From: JANXZO01 sp964355115
Lineage (GTDB): Bacteria; Bacteroidota; Bacteroidia; Bacteroidales; FEN-979
NCBI GenBank assembly: GCA_964355115.1
Contig: CAYHCQ010000110.1
Location: 1 to 11,763, forward strand
Direction: 5' to 3'
DNA: 11,763 bases
Within the stretch, counting starts at the first letter, position 1. Every line of letters begins with the position of its first letter. Below, piece by piece: positions 1 through 7,142 of this stretch. The translations under genes were made by a program, and so were the position numbers. The notes beneath the pieces are model-generated. The model was not told the DNA's origin and did no database searches. It saw only the letters and a program-made list of their open reading frames with translations.

Positions 1-66
1 ACGAGAGTTGAACTCGTGACCTCCGGGTTATGAATCCGACGCTCTAACCATCTGAGCTACCCCGCC
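1..66 (-). tRNA. tRNA-Met (CAT), 3' end cut by window edge
   Basis: On the minus strand the 5' acceptor strand GGCGGGG (66-60) is followed by TA, a D arm GCTC/GAGC with the loop AGATGGTTA, an anticodon loop TTCATAA (anticodon CAT at 32-30), a variable region AGGTC, and a T arm ACGAG/CTCGT with loop TTCAACT (17-1). The 3' acceptor strand, discriminator and CCA lie outside the window. The anticodon stem TCGGA/CCCGG has an A-C mismatch next to the loop. G at position 1 and the lack of three stacked G-C pairs beside the anticodon loop argue for elongator rather than initiator Met. A CAT-anticodon tRNA-Ile modified with lysidine cannot be excluded from sequence alone. Confidence 0.93.
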
Positions 67-79
67 GTTTTTGAGGGTG

Positions 80-87
80 CAAAGTTA
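80..87 (-). promoter_or_regulatory. Candidate Bacteroidota -7 box for the tRNA
   Basis: The minus strand reads TAACTTTG, a full match to the Bacteroidota -7 consensus TAnnTTTG, ending 13 nt before the mature tRNA 5' end. Initiation a few bases downstream would give a short leader, which is usual for tRNA genes. I see no convincing TTTG element at -33, so the assignment rests on the box and its position. Confidence 0.55.
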
Positions 88-143
88 AAAAAAATGTTGA
101 TTTCACAGCATTATTTCCGCTATTTTCTCTCTGGTGAAAATTT

Positions 144-1274
144 TCATTCATACAAGGCCAGCCATGAGGGGAGGTTGGCTGCCCAGCTGCTCATACGGTA
201 GATTGCCTCCGGATTATTTGCACACAGTTCTGTCTCTTGTTCGAGATGGGCAACAGTATCAGCAATTTCATTGCCAATATCCTGCACGGAATCAATGGTC
301 CGGAAGTAAATGCCCGCCTTTACCATATCCGTATAAGGAAGCCAGCTTCCTGTGATCAGAATGTTCCCGCCATACATATGCTCCTGCGTTGAAGCAGACA
401 GGCTGTCGCTCTTTTGCAGCTGGACCATGATATCGGGGGCTTTGCGCAGGTGGGCATTCTCCTTCTCTGAGAGGAACTTTTCGAAGGTGAGATGGCTGAA
501 CGGAAATCCCTTGAGGGCTTCCGTCAGTTCGGTGCGATAGGAAGGTTCGGTGCCGTAGGTCATGGGAATGAGAAAAAAAAGGTTCTCTTTTCTCCACAAT
601 AATTCTCCATTTTGTGTGATCGCCGTGAGGATGGGAATGTGCTGCTGGATGGAGTCGTAGTTATACCCGATGCAGATCACTGTTTTTTCCTGTGGAATTC
701 CCAGGCTGATGCGGCTTTCCTCCCGGGTGACCTGGCTGAACTCCGCAAGTTTATCGAGCGTATTGAACCCGAACCGGCAGAGCCGCATCTGTTCAGCAGA
801 GGCTGAGAAGGCAGAATGTATCGATTCGAGGGCAGTGCTGTTATTGGATGTGATGAGATCGGCCGACCGGAACACCGGGCGTATCCGTCGCCTCTTCCAA
901 TTCGCCAGCTGGAAAAAGTCGCTGCCAAAAACGGTGAGGATCAGTCGGGGTGCTGCTTTTCGTAACGCTTTCCCCACGATCATCAGGTCCTGGATGCAAT
1001 AGAGCACATGAACCGCATCATAACTCCCTTTCCGCTCTTTCAGGAACCGGAAAAGTTTCCAGGGACGCAACCAGGGCTTGCCGTTGCCCGTTGAACCTCC
1101 ATCGCAGGGGTAGCCGAAAAGACTGTCGTAGGGCATTGCTTCCTTTCTTTTCCTGGGAGGAAAGGTGGCGAATATGTCAATAATAAGTGTCTCGCCGAAA
1201 TGTTTACGCAACTGATGGGTGTAGTTGTGAACGTATATGCTGTTTGGATCGCCGATCAGGAGCAGTTTCTTCAT
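144..1274 (-). CDS. GT-B type glycosyltransferase (group 1 / GT4-like)
   Basis: A 376-residue protein with the layout of a GT-B glycosyltransferase. Its N-terminal half opens with the beta strand KKLLLIGDP and contains DAVHVLYC (86-93) and TVFGSDFF (114-121). The C-terminal half has ICIGYNYD (200-207), IPMTYG (236-241) and a donor-site-like segment DIMVQLQKSDSLSAS followed by QEHMYGG and WLPY (281-313), where E298 is the likely nucleotide-sugar ribose contact. There is no signal peptide or membrane helix, so it probably acts in the cytoplasm or on its membrane face. Donor and acceptor are unknown; surface polysaccharide or lipid-linked oligosaccharide synthesis is an inference. The IPMTYG segment recalls GT56 enzymes, but the SDxxSAS motif fits group-1 enzymes better. 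It starts 29 bp after the upstream dehydrogenase stop on the same strand, so the two may share a transcript although their functions look unrelated. Confidence 0.75.
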   Translation of the reverse strand: MKKLLLIGDPNSIYVHNYTHQLRKHFGETLIIDIFATFPPRKRKEAMPYDSLFGYPCDGGSTGNGKPWLRPWKLFRFLKERKGSYDAVHVLYCIQDLMIVGKALRKAAPRLILTVFGSDFFQLANWKRRRIRPVFRSADLITSNNSTALESIHSAFSASAEQMRLCRFGFNTLDKLAEFSQVTREESRISLGIPQEKTVICIGYNYDSIQQHIPILTAITQNGELLWRKENLFFLIPMTYGTEPSYRTELTEALKGFPFSHLTFEKFLSEKENAHLRKAPDIMVQLQKSDSLSASTQEHMYGGNILITGSWLPYTDMVKAGIYFRTIDSVQDIGNEIADTVAHLEQETELCANNPEAIYRMSSWAANLPSWLALYE

Positions 1275-1303
1275 GGTTTGATTTAGGATGGATTTCCTCA
1301 GGC

Positions 1304-2665
1304 TTAACAGCCGATCCAGATGGTTTTTATATTTACAAACTCTTTGATGCCGTATGCCCCTAGCTCTCGTCCGTAACCCGATTTCTTAATGCCGCCGAAT
1401 GGCAGCCTGGGATCTGATTTGGTCATGCCATTCACAAACATCGCCCCGGTTTCAACTTTTCTGGCAACAGCCTCGCCACGCACAACATCCCGCGTCCACA
1501 CGCAGCCACCAAGCCCGAACTCCGAATCGTTGGCCACGGCTATGGCCTCAGCTTCATCGGTTACCCTGATCACCGATACAACCGGCCCGAAGGTCTCCTG
1601 GCTGTATACAGCCATTCCTTTCTTCACACCATCGAGGATTGTGGGTTCATAGTAAGCACCAGTCCGCTCGGGACGTTTGCCTCCGATAACCAGCCGGGCA
1701 CCTGCAGCCACCGATTCATTTACCAGGCGTTCAATTTCGCCGACAAGGTCGGGGCGGGCGAGTGGGCCTACATGGGTTTCAGGATCCAGCGGATCACCCA
1801 TTTTTAGCCCTTCCAGTGCATGTTTTAATTGCCGTACAAACTCGTCTGCCACCTGCTCCACGACAATGTAGCGCTTGGCGGCAATACAGCTCTGGCCCTG
1901 GTTGATCATCCGGGCGGTGACGGCCGCCTTCACAGCGGCAGAAAGGTCGGCATCTTCGAGAACAATGAACGGGTCGGAACCGCCGAGTTCAAGAACAGTT
2001 TTCTTAAGATATTTACCGGCAAGGGATGCCACGCTGCTTCCGGCTGCCTCGCTTCCCGTGAGTGTTGCTGCAACGATACGGGGATTGGAAACAACGGCGC
2101 CTACACCCTGGGCGGGTATCATGAGGGTTCTGAACAGGTTTTCAGGGAATCCTGCTTCACGAAAAATTTCTTCAATAGCCAGCGCACACCCAGGAACGTT
2201 TGATGCATGTTTCAAAACGGCAGCATTTCCGGCCATCAGGGCAGGGGCGGCGAAACGAAAAACCTGCCAGAAGGGGAAATTCCAGGGCATTACGGCAAGA
2301 ATGACGCCGATGGGCTGAAAGGTCACAAAACTGCGACTTGCATCCGTGGCGATCACCTCATCTTTCAGCATAACCCCGGCGTGCTCAGCATAGTAATCGC
2401 AAACCCAGGCACACTTCTCAACCTCAGCTGCCGACTCACGCAGGAGCTTTCCCATCTCGGTGGTCATCATCCGGGCGAATTGCTCTTTCCGATGTCGCAG
2501 GATCTGCGCTGCATTTTTCATCAAGACCGCCCGTGTTTCGAATGAGGTCTCTTTCCATGCAGACCAGGTTTTGTTAACATTCTCAATGATCAGCTGTACT
2601 TCAGAAGGCGAATGCTCATCATACTCCCCGATCAATTCTCCGTTTACAGGATTAAAGCTTTTCAT
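1304..2665 (-). CDS. sad: NAD(P)-dependent succinate-semialdehyde dehydrogenase, Sad/YneI-like
   Basis: A 453-residue aldehyde dehydrogenase of full family length. Visible motifs are PWNFP (127-131, oxyanion N129), LKHASNVPGC with cofactor-binding K152 (151-160), TGS (203-205), LELGGSDPF with general base E226 (225-233), NQGQSC with catalytic nucleophile C260, and ETFGPV near the C-terminus. Long stretches match what I recall of E. coli YneI/Sad, including YAEHAGVML, MPWNFPFWQV, the LELGG segment and GGIKKSGYGREL. The predicted reaction is oxidation of succinate semialdehyde to succinate in the cytoplasm (GABA or 4-hydroxybutyrate breakdown); NAD versus NADP preference cannot be read. The start at 2665 gives MKSFNPVNGE, the normal start for this family. 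No partner transaminase is in the window. Its leader between uvrA and the ATG consists largely of the heptamer array. Other aldehyde substrates remain possible. Confidence 0.87.
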   Translation of the reverse strand: MKSFNPVNGELIGEYDEHSPSEVQLIIENVNKTWSAWKETSFETRAVLMKNAAQILRHRKEQFARMMTTEMGKLLRESAAEVEKCAWVCDYYAEHAGVMLKDEVIATDASRSFVTFQPIGVILAVMPWNFPFWQVFRFAAPALMAGNAAVLKHASNVPGCALAIEEIFREAGFPENLFRTLMIPAQGVGAVVSNPRIVAATLTGSEAAGSSVASLAGKYLKKTVLELGGSDPFIVLEDADLSAAVKAAVTARMINQGQSCIAAKRYIVVEQVADEFVRQLKHALEGLKMGDPLDPETHVGPLARPDLVGEIERLVNESVAAGARLVIGGKRPERTGAYYEPTILDGVKKGMAVYSQETFGPVVSVIRVTDEAEAIAVANDSEFGLGGCVWTRDVVRGEAVARKVETGAMFVNGMTKSDPRLPFGGIKKSGYGRELGAYGIKEFVNIKTIWIGC

Positions 2666-2676
2666 CTCAAAAGATT

Positions 2677-2739
2677 ATCAATTGTCAATTATCAATTATC
2701 AATTATCAATTATCAATTATCAATTATCAATTATCAACT
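2677..2739. repeat. Tandem heptamer array, 9 units of ATCAATT
   Basis: Nine head-to-tail 7-bp units run without interruption. Units 1 and 3-8 are exactly ATCAATT; unit 2 (2684-2690) is GTCAATT and unit 9 (2733-2739) is ATCAACT, so divergence lies at the two edges and the core of six units is perfect. The array covers the last codons and the TGA stop of uvrA and most of the 54-bp gap to the dehydrogenase ATG, ending 11 bp from it. On the minus strand each unit supplies a TGA; because the period is 7, three consecutive units place a stop in all three frames. It resembles the short tandemly repeated heptamers known from cyanobacteria, but no relationship is claimed. Confidence 0.95.
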
Positions 2740-5545
2740 TTTCCCTGAGGAAATTCCCGGTATATGAACCCTTCACCTTAACCAGGTCCTCCGGCGTTCC
2801 TTCAAACACAACATACCCTCCTTCATTACCACCCTCTTTCCCCATGTCGATCACCCAGTCGGCACATTTGATCACCTCCTGGTTGTGCTCAATAACTACT
2901 ATGCTGTGCCCGTTGCCGATAAGCGATTCGAACGAGATGAGCAATTTGTGGATATCGTGAAAGTGGAGGCCGGTGGTGGGTTCGTCGAAAATGAACAGTG
3001 TTGGTTTTTCACTCGTACCTTTCGAAAGGAAAAAGGCGAGTTTGATGCGCTGCGCCTCGCCACCTGAGAGTGTACTGGATGATTGTCCGAGATGAAGGTA
3101 CCCCAGGCCAACATCCTGAAGGGGTTTCAGCTTGGCGAGAATCCGTTTTTCATGGGTTGTAGGCTTGTTCTGGTTTCCGAAGAACTCCATGGCTTCCTCT
3201 ACGGTCATATCAAGGATGTCAACCACGCTTTTCTCCCGGTACTTAACATCGAGAACCTCCTCGCGATACCTCCTGCCCTTGCAGTTCTCACAGGGGAGAA
3301 AGAGGTCGGCCATAAACTGCATTTCGATCTTTACAACCCCTTCACCTTCACACTCCTCACATCGCCCGCCCTCTATATTGAATGAAAAATATCCCGGTTT
3401 GTAGCCGCGCACTTTGGCGAGTTGCTGATCGGCAAAGAGGTTACGGATTTCATCAAAGGCCTTGACGTAAGTAGCCGGGTTCGACCGCGACGATCGGCCG
3501 ATCGGATTCTGGTCAACCATCTCAACGGCCCCGATGCGGGCAAAATCTCCTTCGAGACGGTCGAACTTGCCTGTCTTTTCTCCATACCCGCCGTGAATTT
3601 TCTTGAGGGCAGGGTAGAGGATACGTTTGATAAGTGAGGTCTTGCCCGATCCGCTAACACCGGTTACGACTGTAAAAATATGGAGCGGTATCCTTACGCT
3701 GATGTTTTTAAGATTATTTTCACGCGCCCCGCAGATGTCGATAAACTCTTTCCATTTTCGCCTGCTTTCGGGCAGTGTGATCGCCATTTTATGTGAAAGA
3801 TACTGACCTGTGAGGCTTTTGGTATCTTTCATCAATTCAGGAAAATCCCCTTCGAAAACAACTTCTCCTCCATTGCGTCCGGCCAGCGGGCCGATGTCAA
3901 TTATGCGATCGGCAGCCCTGATGATCTCCTCATCGTGTTCGACCACGATGACCGTATTTCCCAGGTCGCGCAAACGGAGCAGGACTTTAATCAGGCGCTG
4001 GGTGTCGCGCGGGTGCAGGCCGATGCTCGGTTCATCGAGGATATACATCGAGCCGACAAGATTGCTCCCAAGTGCAGTTGAAAGGTTGATCCGTTGTGAC
4101 TCTCCTCCCGAAAGACTAGACGATAGGCGGTTGAGTGTGAGATAACCAAGCCCGACATCATTGAGCACCTCCAGCCGGTTGTTGATCTCAATCAGCAAGC
4201 GTGTAGATAATGTTTTCTCATAGGGTGTAAGTTCAAGTTCCCGGCAAAACTTCATCAACTCTTCAACAGGGGTTAGCACCATCTCGCTTATTGACTTATT
4301 GCTTATCTTTACGTAGGAGGAATCCTTGCGGAGCCGGGTCCCCATGCAGTCCGGACAAACGGTTTTTCCACGGTACCGCGACATCATCACCCTGTATTGT
4401 ACTTTGTAGTTCTGCGTTTCAACCCATTCGAAAAATTCTTTTAGCCCATGGAAATGCTTATTGCCGCGCCAGAGCAGGTCGCGCTGTTCACGGCTGAGTT
4501 CGAAAACCGGTTTGTGGATCGGAAAATCGAACTTGTAAGCATTCAGCAGAAGTTCGTTTTTCCATTCGCCCATCTTTTCTCCCCGCCAGCAGGCAATGGC
4601 ATCTTCGTAAACAGAGAGGCTTTTGTTGGGAATCACCAGGTCCTCGTCAATTCCGATCACACTGCCAAAACCTTCACAGCTCTTGCAGGCGCCAAACGGA
4701 TTGTTAAAGCTGAAGAGATTCTCTGAGGGCTCTTCAAAGACCATCCCGTCGGCCTCGAATTTATTGGAAAATGTAACCTGTCCGGGGGCACCGTCAGCTC
4801 TCTCAAGTATGCAATAACCATGTCCCTCGAAATAGGCTGTCTGAACAGAATCGGCAATACGTGCGGGCAGATCTTCATCTGCGTGGTCTATGGCAAATCT
4901 GTCAACCAGGATATAACACTCTTTGTGTTTCCTGATTTTTTTACCGCAGATATCTTCCAGCCGCATCACCTCACCATCAAGCATAACCCGGGTAAACCCC
5001 TGCTGCATGAGAACGCTGCATTTGGTGGCCAGGTCTCCCTTGCCGGAGCTGAAATCGAGGGGCGCAAAGATGCTGATCCGCGTATCATCCGGAACCGACA
5101 TGATGTAGTCGACCACATCGCCCACACTGTCGCGCTTAACGAGGGCTCCGGATACCGGGGAGAAGGTTTTCCCGATGCGGGCATACAACAATTTCAGATA
5201 TTCGTAAATTTCGGTAGATGTTCCGACTGTGGAACGGGGATTCATGGTATTCACCCGTTGTTCAATGGCTATTGCAGGGGCAATTCCCCGTATGTAATCG
5301 ACATCCGGCTTGCTCATCCTGCCAAGAAACTGCCTCGCATAGGCGCTCAGACTTTCAACATAACGACGCTGTCCGTCGGCATAAAGGGTGTCGAAGGCAA
5401 GCGAAGATTTTCCGGATCCCGACAAACCTGTAATTACCACGAACCGGTTGCGGGGAATGGCGAGGCTGATGTTCTTAAGATTGTTGACCCGGGCTCCTTT
5501 TATGATGATGTAATCTTTGGGATCCAGGGTGTCGACATTGATCAT
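2720..5545 (-). CDS. uvrA: Excinuclease ABC subunit A (UvrA)
   Basis: UvrA is the damage-recognition ATPase of nucleotide excision repair and loads UvrB. From the ATG at 5545 it has 941 residues, a normal length. It has two ABC ATPase halves: Walker A GLSGSGKSS (40-48), signature LSGGE (478-482), Walker B ILDEPSIGLH (502-511) and H537; then GVSGSGKTS (629-637), LSGGE (826-830), IFDEPTTGLH (852-861) and H887. The C-terminal C4 finger is intact (C729, C732, C752, C755; CX2CX19CX2C). The N-terminal finger lacks its first CxxC pair: FEADGMVF stands where other UvrAs have a CPxCG segment, while ACKSC and CPDC remain. An in-frame GTG at 5572 would add nine residues but overlaps a TAATTTTG promoter-like box, so I prefer the ATG. 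The last residues LIIDN and the stop are encoded by the heptamer array. Confidence 0.97.
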   Translation of the reverse strand: MINVDTLDPKDYIIIKGARVNNLKNISLAIPRNRFVVITGLSGSGKSSLAFDTLYADGQRRYVESLSAYARQFLGRMSKPDVDYIRGIAPAIAIEQRVNTMNPRSTVGTSTEIYEYLKLLYARIGKTFSPVSGALVKRDSVGDVVDYIMSVPDDTRISIFAPLDFSSGKGDLATKCSVLMQQGFTRVMLDGEVMRLEDICGKKIRKHKECYILVDRFAIDHADEDLPARIADSVQTAYFEGHGYCILERADGAPGQVTFSNKFEADGMVFEEPSENLFSFNNPFGACKSCEGFGSVIGIDEDLVIPNKSLSVYEDAIACWRGEKMGEWKNELLLNAYKFDFPIHKPVFELSREQRDLLWRGNKHFHGLKEFFEWVETQNYKVQYRVMMSRYRGKTVCPDCMGTRLRKDSSYVKISNKSISEMVLTPVEELMKFCRELELTPYEKTLSTRLLIEINNRLEVLNDVGLGYLTLNRLSSSLSGGESQRINLSTALGSNLVGSMYILDEPSIGLHPRDTQRLIKVLLRLRDLGNTVIVVEHDEEIIRAADRIIDIGPLAGRNGGEVVFEGDFPELMKDTKSLTGQYLSHKMAITLPESRRKWKEFIDICGARENNLKNISVRIPLHIFTVVTGVSGSGKTSLIKRILYPALKKIHGGYGEKTGKFDRLEGDFARIGAVEMVDQNPIGRSSRSNPATYVKAFDEIRNLFADQQLAKVRGYKPGYFSFNIEGGRCEECEGEGVVKIEMQFMADLFLPCENCKGRRYREEVLDVKYREKSVVDILDMTVEEAMEFFGNQNKPTTHEKRILAKLKPLQDVGLGYLHLGQSSSTLSGGEAQRIKLAFFLSKGTSEKPTLFIFDEPTTGLHFHDIHKLLISFESLIGNGHSIVVIEHNQEVIKCADWVIDMGKEGGNEGGYVVFEGTPEDLVKVKGSYTGNFLREKLIIDN

Positions 5546-5571
5546 TTTAGTAATTTTCAGAAAGAAGATCA

Positions 5572-5579
5572 CAAAATTA
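5572..5579 (-). promoter_or_regulatory. Candidate -7 box for uvrA
   Basis: The minus strand reads TAATTTTG, a full TAnnTTTG match, 26 nt upstream of the uvrA ATG at 5545. An overlapping TATAAT (5581-5576) would also serve a classical -10. No TTTG sits at the expected -33 distance. The possible GTG start at 5572 falls on the edge of this box and would probably not be transcribed. Confidence 0.4.
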
Positions 5580-5750
5580 TAAAGAAAGACTTGCTTTTTG
5601 GATTTTTATATTTATTTTTGCTGTAACAAAAGCGGAGAAGTTCCGTATCAATGTTAAACCTGAGCAGCCCGAAAAGGGTTGCACAAAATCATAGGAGGGA
5701 CCATATCGACTTGACTTTTACTCTTTTAGATTAAACTAAACAGAGAACCC

Positions 5751-6338
5751 ATGAAAGCGCAAGTCGTCCTCACAGATCAGGAATTAATCGGCCTGTATAT
5801 TGCCGGCAATCAATCAGCTCTCGAAAAACTTATCCTCAGGCACAAAAACCGTGTTTTTGCTTATGTCCTTATGATCGTTAAGGATAAAGAGCTTGCTGAG
5901 GATCTGTTCCAGGATACCTTTATTAAGGTGATCAACACATTCCGTTCCGGCCAGTATAAGGAGGAGGGAAAATTTATACAGTGGGTGATGCGCATTGCCC
6001 ATAACCTCATTATAGACTATTTCAGGAAATCCAAGCGTATTCCCACGGTCGAAAACAGCGATGAGTACGATATCTTCGACAAAGTTCGCATTCCCGTCGA
6101 TTCGGTTGAAGAGCAGATGATCACTGAACAGATTCATAAGGATGTGAAAAAACTGATCGACTACCTGCCCCGTGAGCAAAAGGAGGTTCTGATTATGCGG
6201 CACTATGCCGATATGAGCTTTAAAGACATTGCCGATGTTACGAATGTAAGTATCAATACGGCACTCGGCAGGATGAGATACGCGCTGATCAACCTTCGCA
6301 AACTGGTTAAAGACAACGAAGTGATCCTTTCCATTTAG
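5751..6338 (+). CDS. ECF-type RNA polymerase sigma factor (sigma-70 family)
   Basis: A 195-residue protein with the two-domain plan of ECF sigma factors. Region 2 (about 22-92) carries the core-binding and -10 recognition segment with AEDLFQDTFIKV (49-60) and WVMRIAHNLIIDYFRK (78-93). A linker (94-130) leads to region 4 (about 133-185), with LPREQKEVLIMRHYADMS and a helix-turn-helix around FKDIADVTNVSINTALGR (157-174) for -35 recognition. Region 3 is absent. It directs RNA polymerase to a set of promoters that cannot be named from here. No anti-sigma factor with a membrane helix follows; the next gene encodes a 63-residue soluble-looking protein. The gene is divergent from uvrA across a 205-bp gap, and no clear promoter of its own is visible there. 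The start at 5751 gives MKAQVVLTDQEL, sensible for the family. Confidence 0.93.
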   Translation: MKAQVVLTDQELIGLYIAGNQSALEKLILRHKNRVFAYVLMIVKDKELAEDLFQDTFIKVINTFRSGQYKEEGKFIQWVMRIAHNLIIDYFRKSKRIPTVENSDEYDIFDKVRIPVDSVEEQMITEQIHKDVKKLIDYLPREQKEVLIMRHYADMSFKDIADVTNVSINTALGRMRYALINLRKLVKDNEVILSI

Positions 6339-6422
6339 TTGATAACTTTTTTTTCGTCCGGGTAAAATATAGGGAACCATACGCTCGTTTCTTAGACATG
6401 AACGTTGTATTAATACATCCAA

Positions 6423-6614
6423 ATGCCTATGAAGCGAACTGCTACATTTTTTCCTTTGTCCTCAAAGGTAAATTCAACTCCTTCCGACAAAAGAAGGAGG
6501 AGGACCGTGATAAATCCCAGTGAATCGGTCATCCGGAATATCCTGAACTACTCAAAAGCCCTTTCGGTTTACTCAACACAGGATGCCGGAATCATTAACC
6601 TGGTGATGAACTAA
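6423..6614 (+). CDS. Small basic conserved-looking protein of unknown function
   Basis: A 63-residue open frame lies 84 bp after the sigma factor stop on the same strand, and its TAA at 6612-6614 is followed within four bases by a strong terminator. The N-terminal half is basic and polar (KRRRR, 24-28 region); the C-terminal half, PSESVIRNILNYSKAL and then GIINLVMN, looks like a helix followed by a strand. I recall similar short proteins ending in a FSKAL- or NYSKAL-like segment and a final LN or MN in Bacteroidota, but cannot name a family. The position, tight coupling to the terminator and lack of another gene there support a real gene. An in-frame ATG at 6429 (MKRTATFF) may be the true start. 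There is no signal peptide or membrane helix. A role linked to the sigma factor is only inferred from proximity. Confidence 0.62.
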   Translation: MPMKRTATFFPLSSKVNSTPSDKRRRRTVINPSESVIRNILNYSKALSVYSTQDAGIINLVMN

Positions 6615-6617
6615 AAC

Positions 6618-6646
6618 AAAAAACCCCGCTTTGGCGGGGTTTTTTT
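6618..6646. terminator. Bidirectional intrinsic terminator
   Basis: A six-pair GC stem CCCCGC (6624-6629) and GCGGGG (6634-6639) closes a TTTG loop, flanked by AAAAAA (6618-6623) and TTTTTTT (6640-6646). Reading either strand gives a GC hairpin followed by a U run. It therefore serves both the plus-strand sigma factor/small protein unit and the convergent minus-strand rplS, whose stop is 16 bp away. Confidence 0.93.
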
Positions 6647-6662
6647 ATGATCTCTGCTAAGA

Positions 6663-7019
6663 TTAGTGTCTTTGTTCCTTGATACGGGCTTTCTTTCCCT
6701 GTAGTCCGCGAAGGTAGAAAATACGGGCCCTTCTTACGACGCCATGTTTGTTTACTTCAATTTTGTCGATAAACGGGGAGGTGCAGGGAAAAATTCTTTC
6801 AACACCAATATTTCCGGAAATTTTTCTGACCGTAAACGTTTCGTTGGGTCCTTTACCAGACCGCTGTAAAACAACACCCTGAAAAGTCTGGATCCGCTCC
6901 TTGTTGCCTTCTCTGATTTTATAATGAACGGTAACTGTATCACCAGCTTTAAAACCAGGCAGTTCCTTCTTCTCGATGCAAGTATCTTCTACAAATTTGA
7001 TGATTTCCGCTTTGTTCAT
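6663..7019 (-). CDS. rplS: 50S ribosomal protein L19
   Basis: A 118-residue protein with the full bacterial L19 pattern: FKAGDTVTVHYKI (23-35), EGNKERIQTFQGVV (37-50), TFTVRKIS (61-68), GVERIFP (72-78), SP.I..IEV (81-89) and VRRARIFYLRG (94-104). L19 sits at the interface of the 30S and 50S subunits and contributes to intersubunit bridges. In many bacteria rplS directly follows trmD; here trmD is about 4.6 kb upstream on the same strand, with a two-component cassette between. rplS has a well-placed TATATTTG promoter of its own and a shared bidirectional terminator, so it can be expressed as a single gene. The start at 7019 (MNKAEIIKFVE) matches family starts. Confidence 0.98.
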   Translation of the reverse strand: MNKAEIIKFVEDTCIEKKELPGFKAGDTVTVHYKIREGNKERIQTFQGVVLQRSGKGPNETFTVRKISGNIGVERIFPCTSPFIDKIEVNKHGVVRRARIFYLRGLQGKKARIKEQRH

Positions 7020-7061
7020 GGCCTTCTTGAAATATTGATGAGGTTCCTACTAAAAAGTTTG

Positions 7062-7088
7062 CAAATATATCGATTTTTTTGAAACAAA
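7062..7088 (-). promoter_or_regulatory. Promoter of rplS (TTTG and TATATTTG)
   Basis: The minus strand reads TTTG (7088-7085), 15 bp, then TATATTTG (7069-7062), a full match to the Bacteroidota -7 box. The spacer is slightly shorter than the 17-23 bp usually quoted between TTG and TAnnTTTG. It would give a leader of about 35-40 nt before the rplS ATG. Confidence 0.7.
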
Positions 7089-7142
7089 CAGTACATCCGC
7101 GTAATTTTTTAGTGGAAATTGTACCTGGATGCCAGAGGGAAG

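Noticed and set aside
100..140. A terminator after the glycosyltransferase (ATTTTC/GAAAAT stem)
   Set aside because: The stem is short and A/T-only, and the T run lies about 20 bases away next to the tRNA promoter box.
1829..2318. Overlapping plus-strand frames inside the dehydrogenase gene
   Set aside because: They are antisense to a dehydrogenase with intact catalytic motifs and have no protein features of their own.
2677..2739. A CRISPR-like array at the heptamer repeats
   Set aside because: The units are contiguous 7-mers without spacers, and no cas genes are present.
4820..5626. A 268-codon open frame on the plus strand opposite uvrA
   Set aside because: It is fully antisense to conserved UvrA ATPase sequence. 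Its translation shows no recognisable family motif and has low-complexity, shadow-like composition.
5679..5739. Promoter for the sigma factor (TTGCAC or TTGACT with weak -10 hexamers)
   Set aside because: The -10 candidates match poorly and no TAnnTTTG box is present. The evidence is too weak to annotate.
5814..6422. A 202-codon open frame on the minus strand opposite the ECF sigma factor
   Set aside because: The plus-strand frame is a clear sigma factor with regions 2 and 4. The antisense product looks like the mirrored codons of that gene.
6339..6422. ECF-type promoter between the sigma factor and the small protein (GGGAACC, or AAC and CGTC elements)
   Set aside because: The AAC-T8-CGTC spacing is far too short, and the GGGAACC element has no convincing -10 at 16-17 bp.
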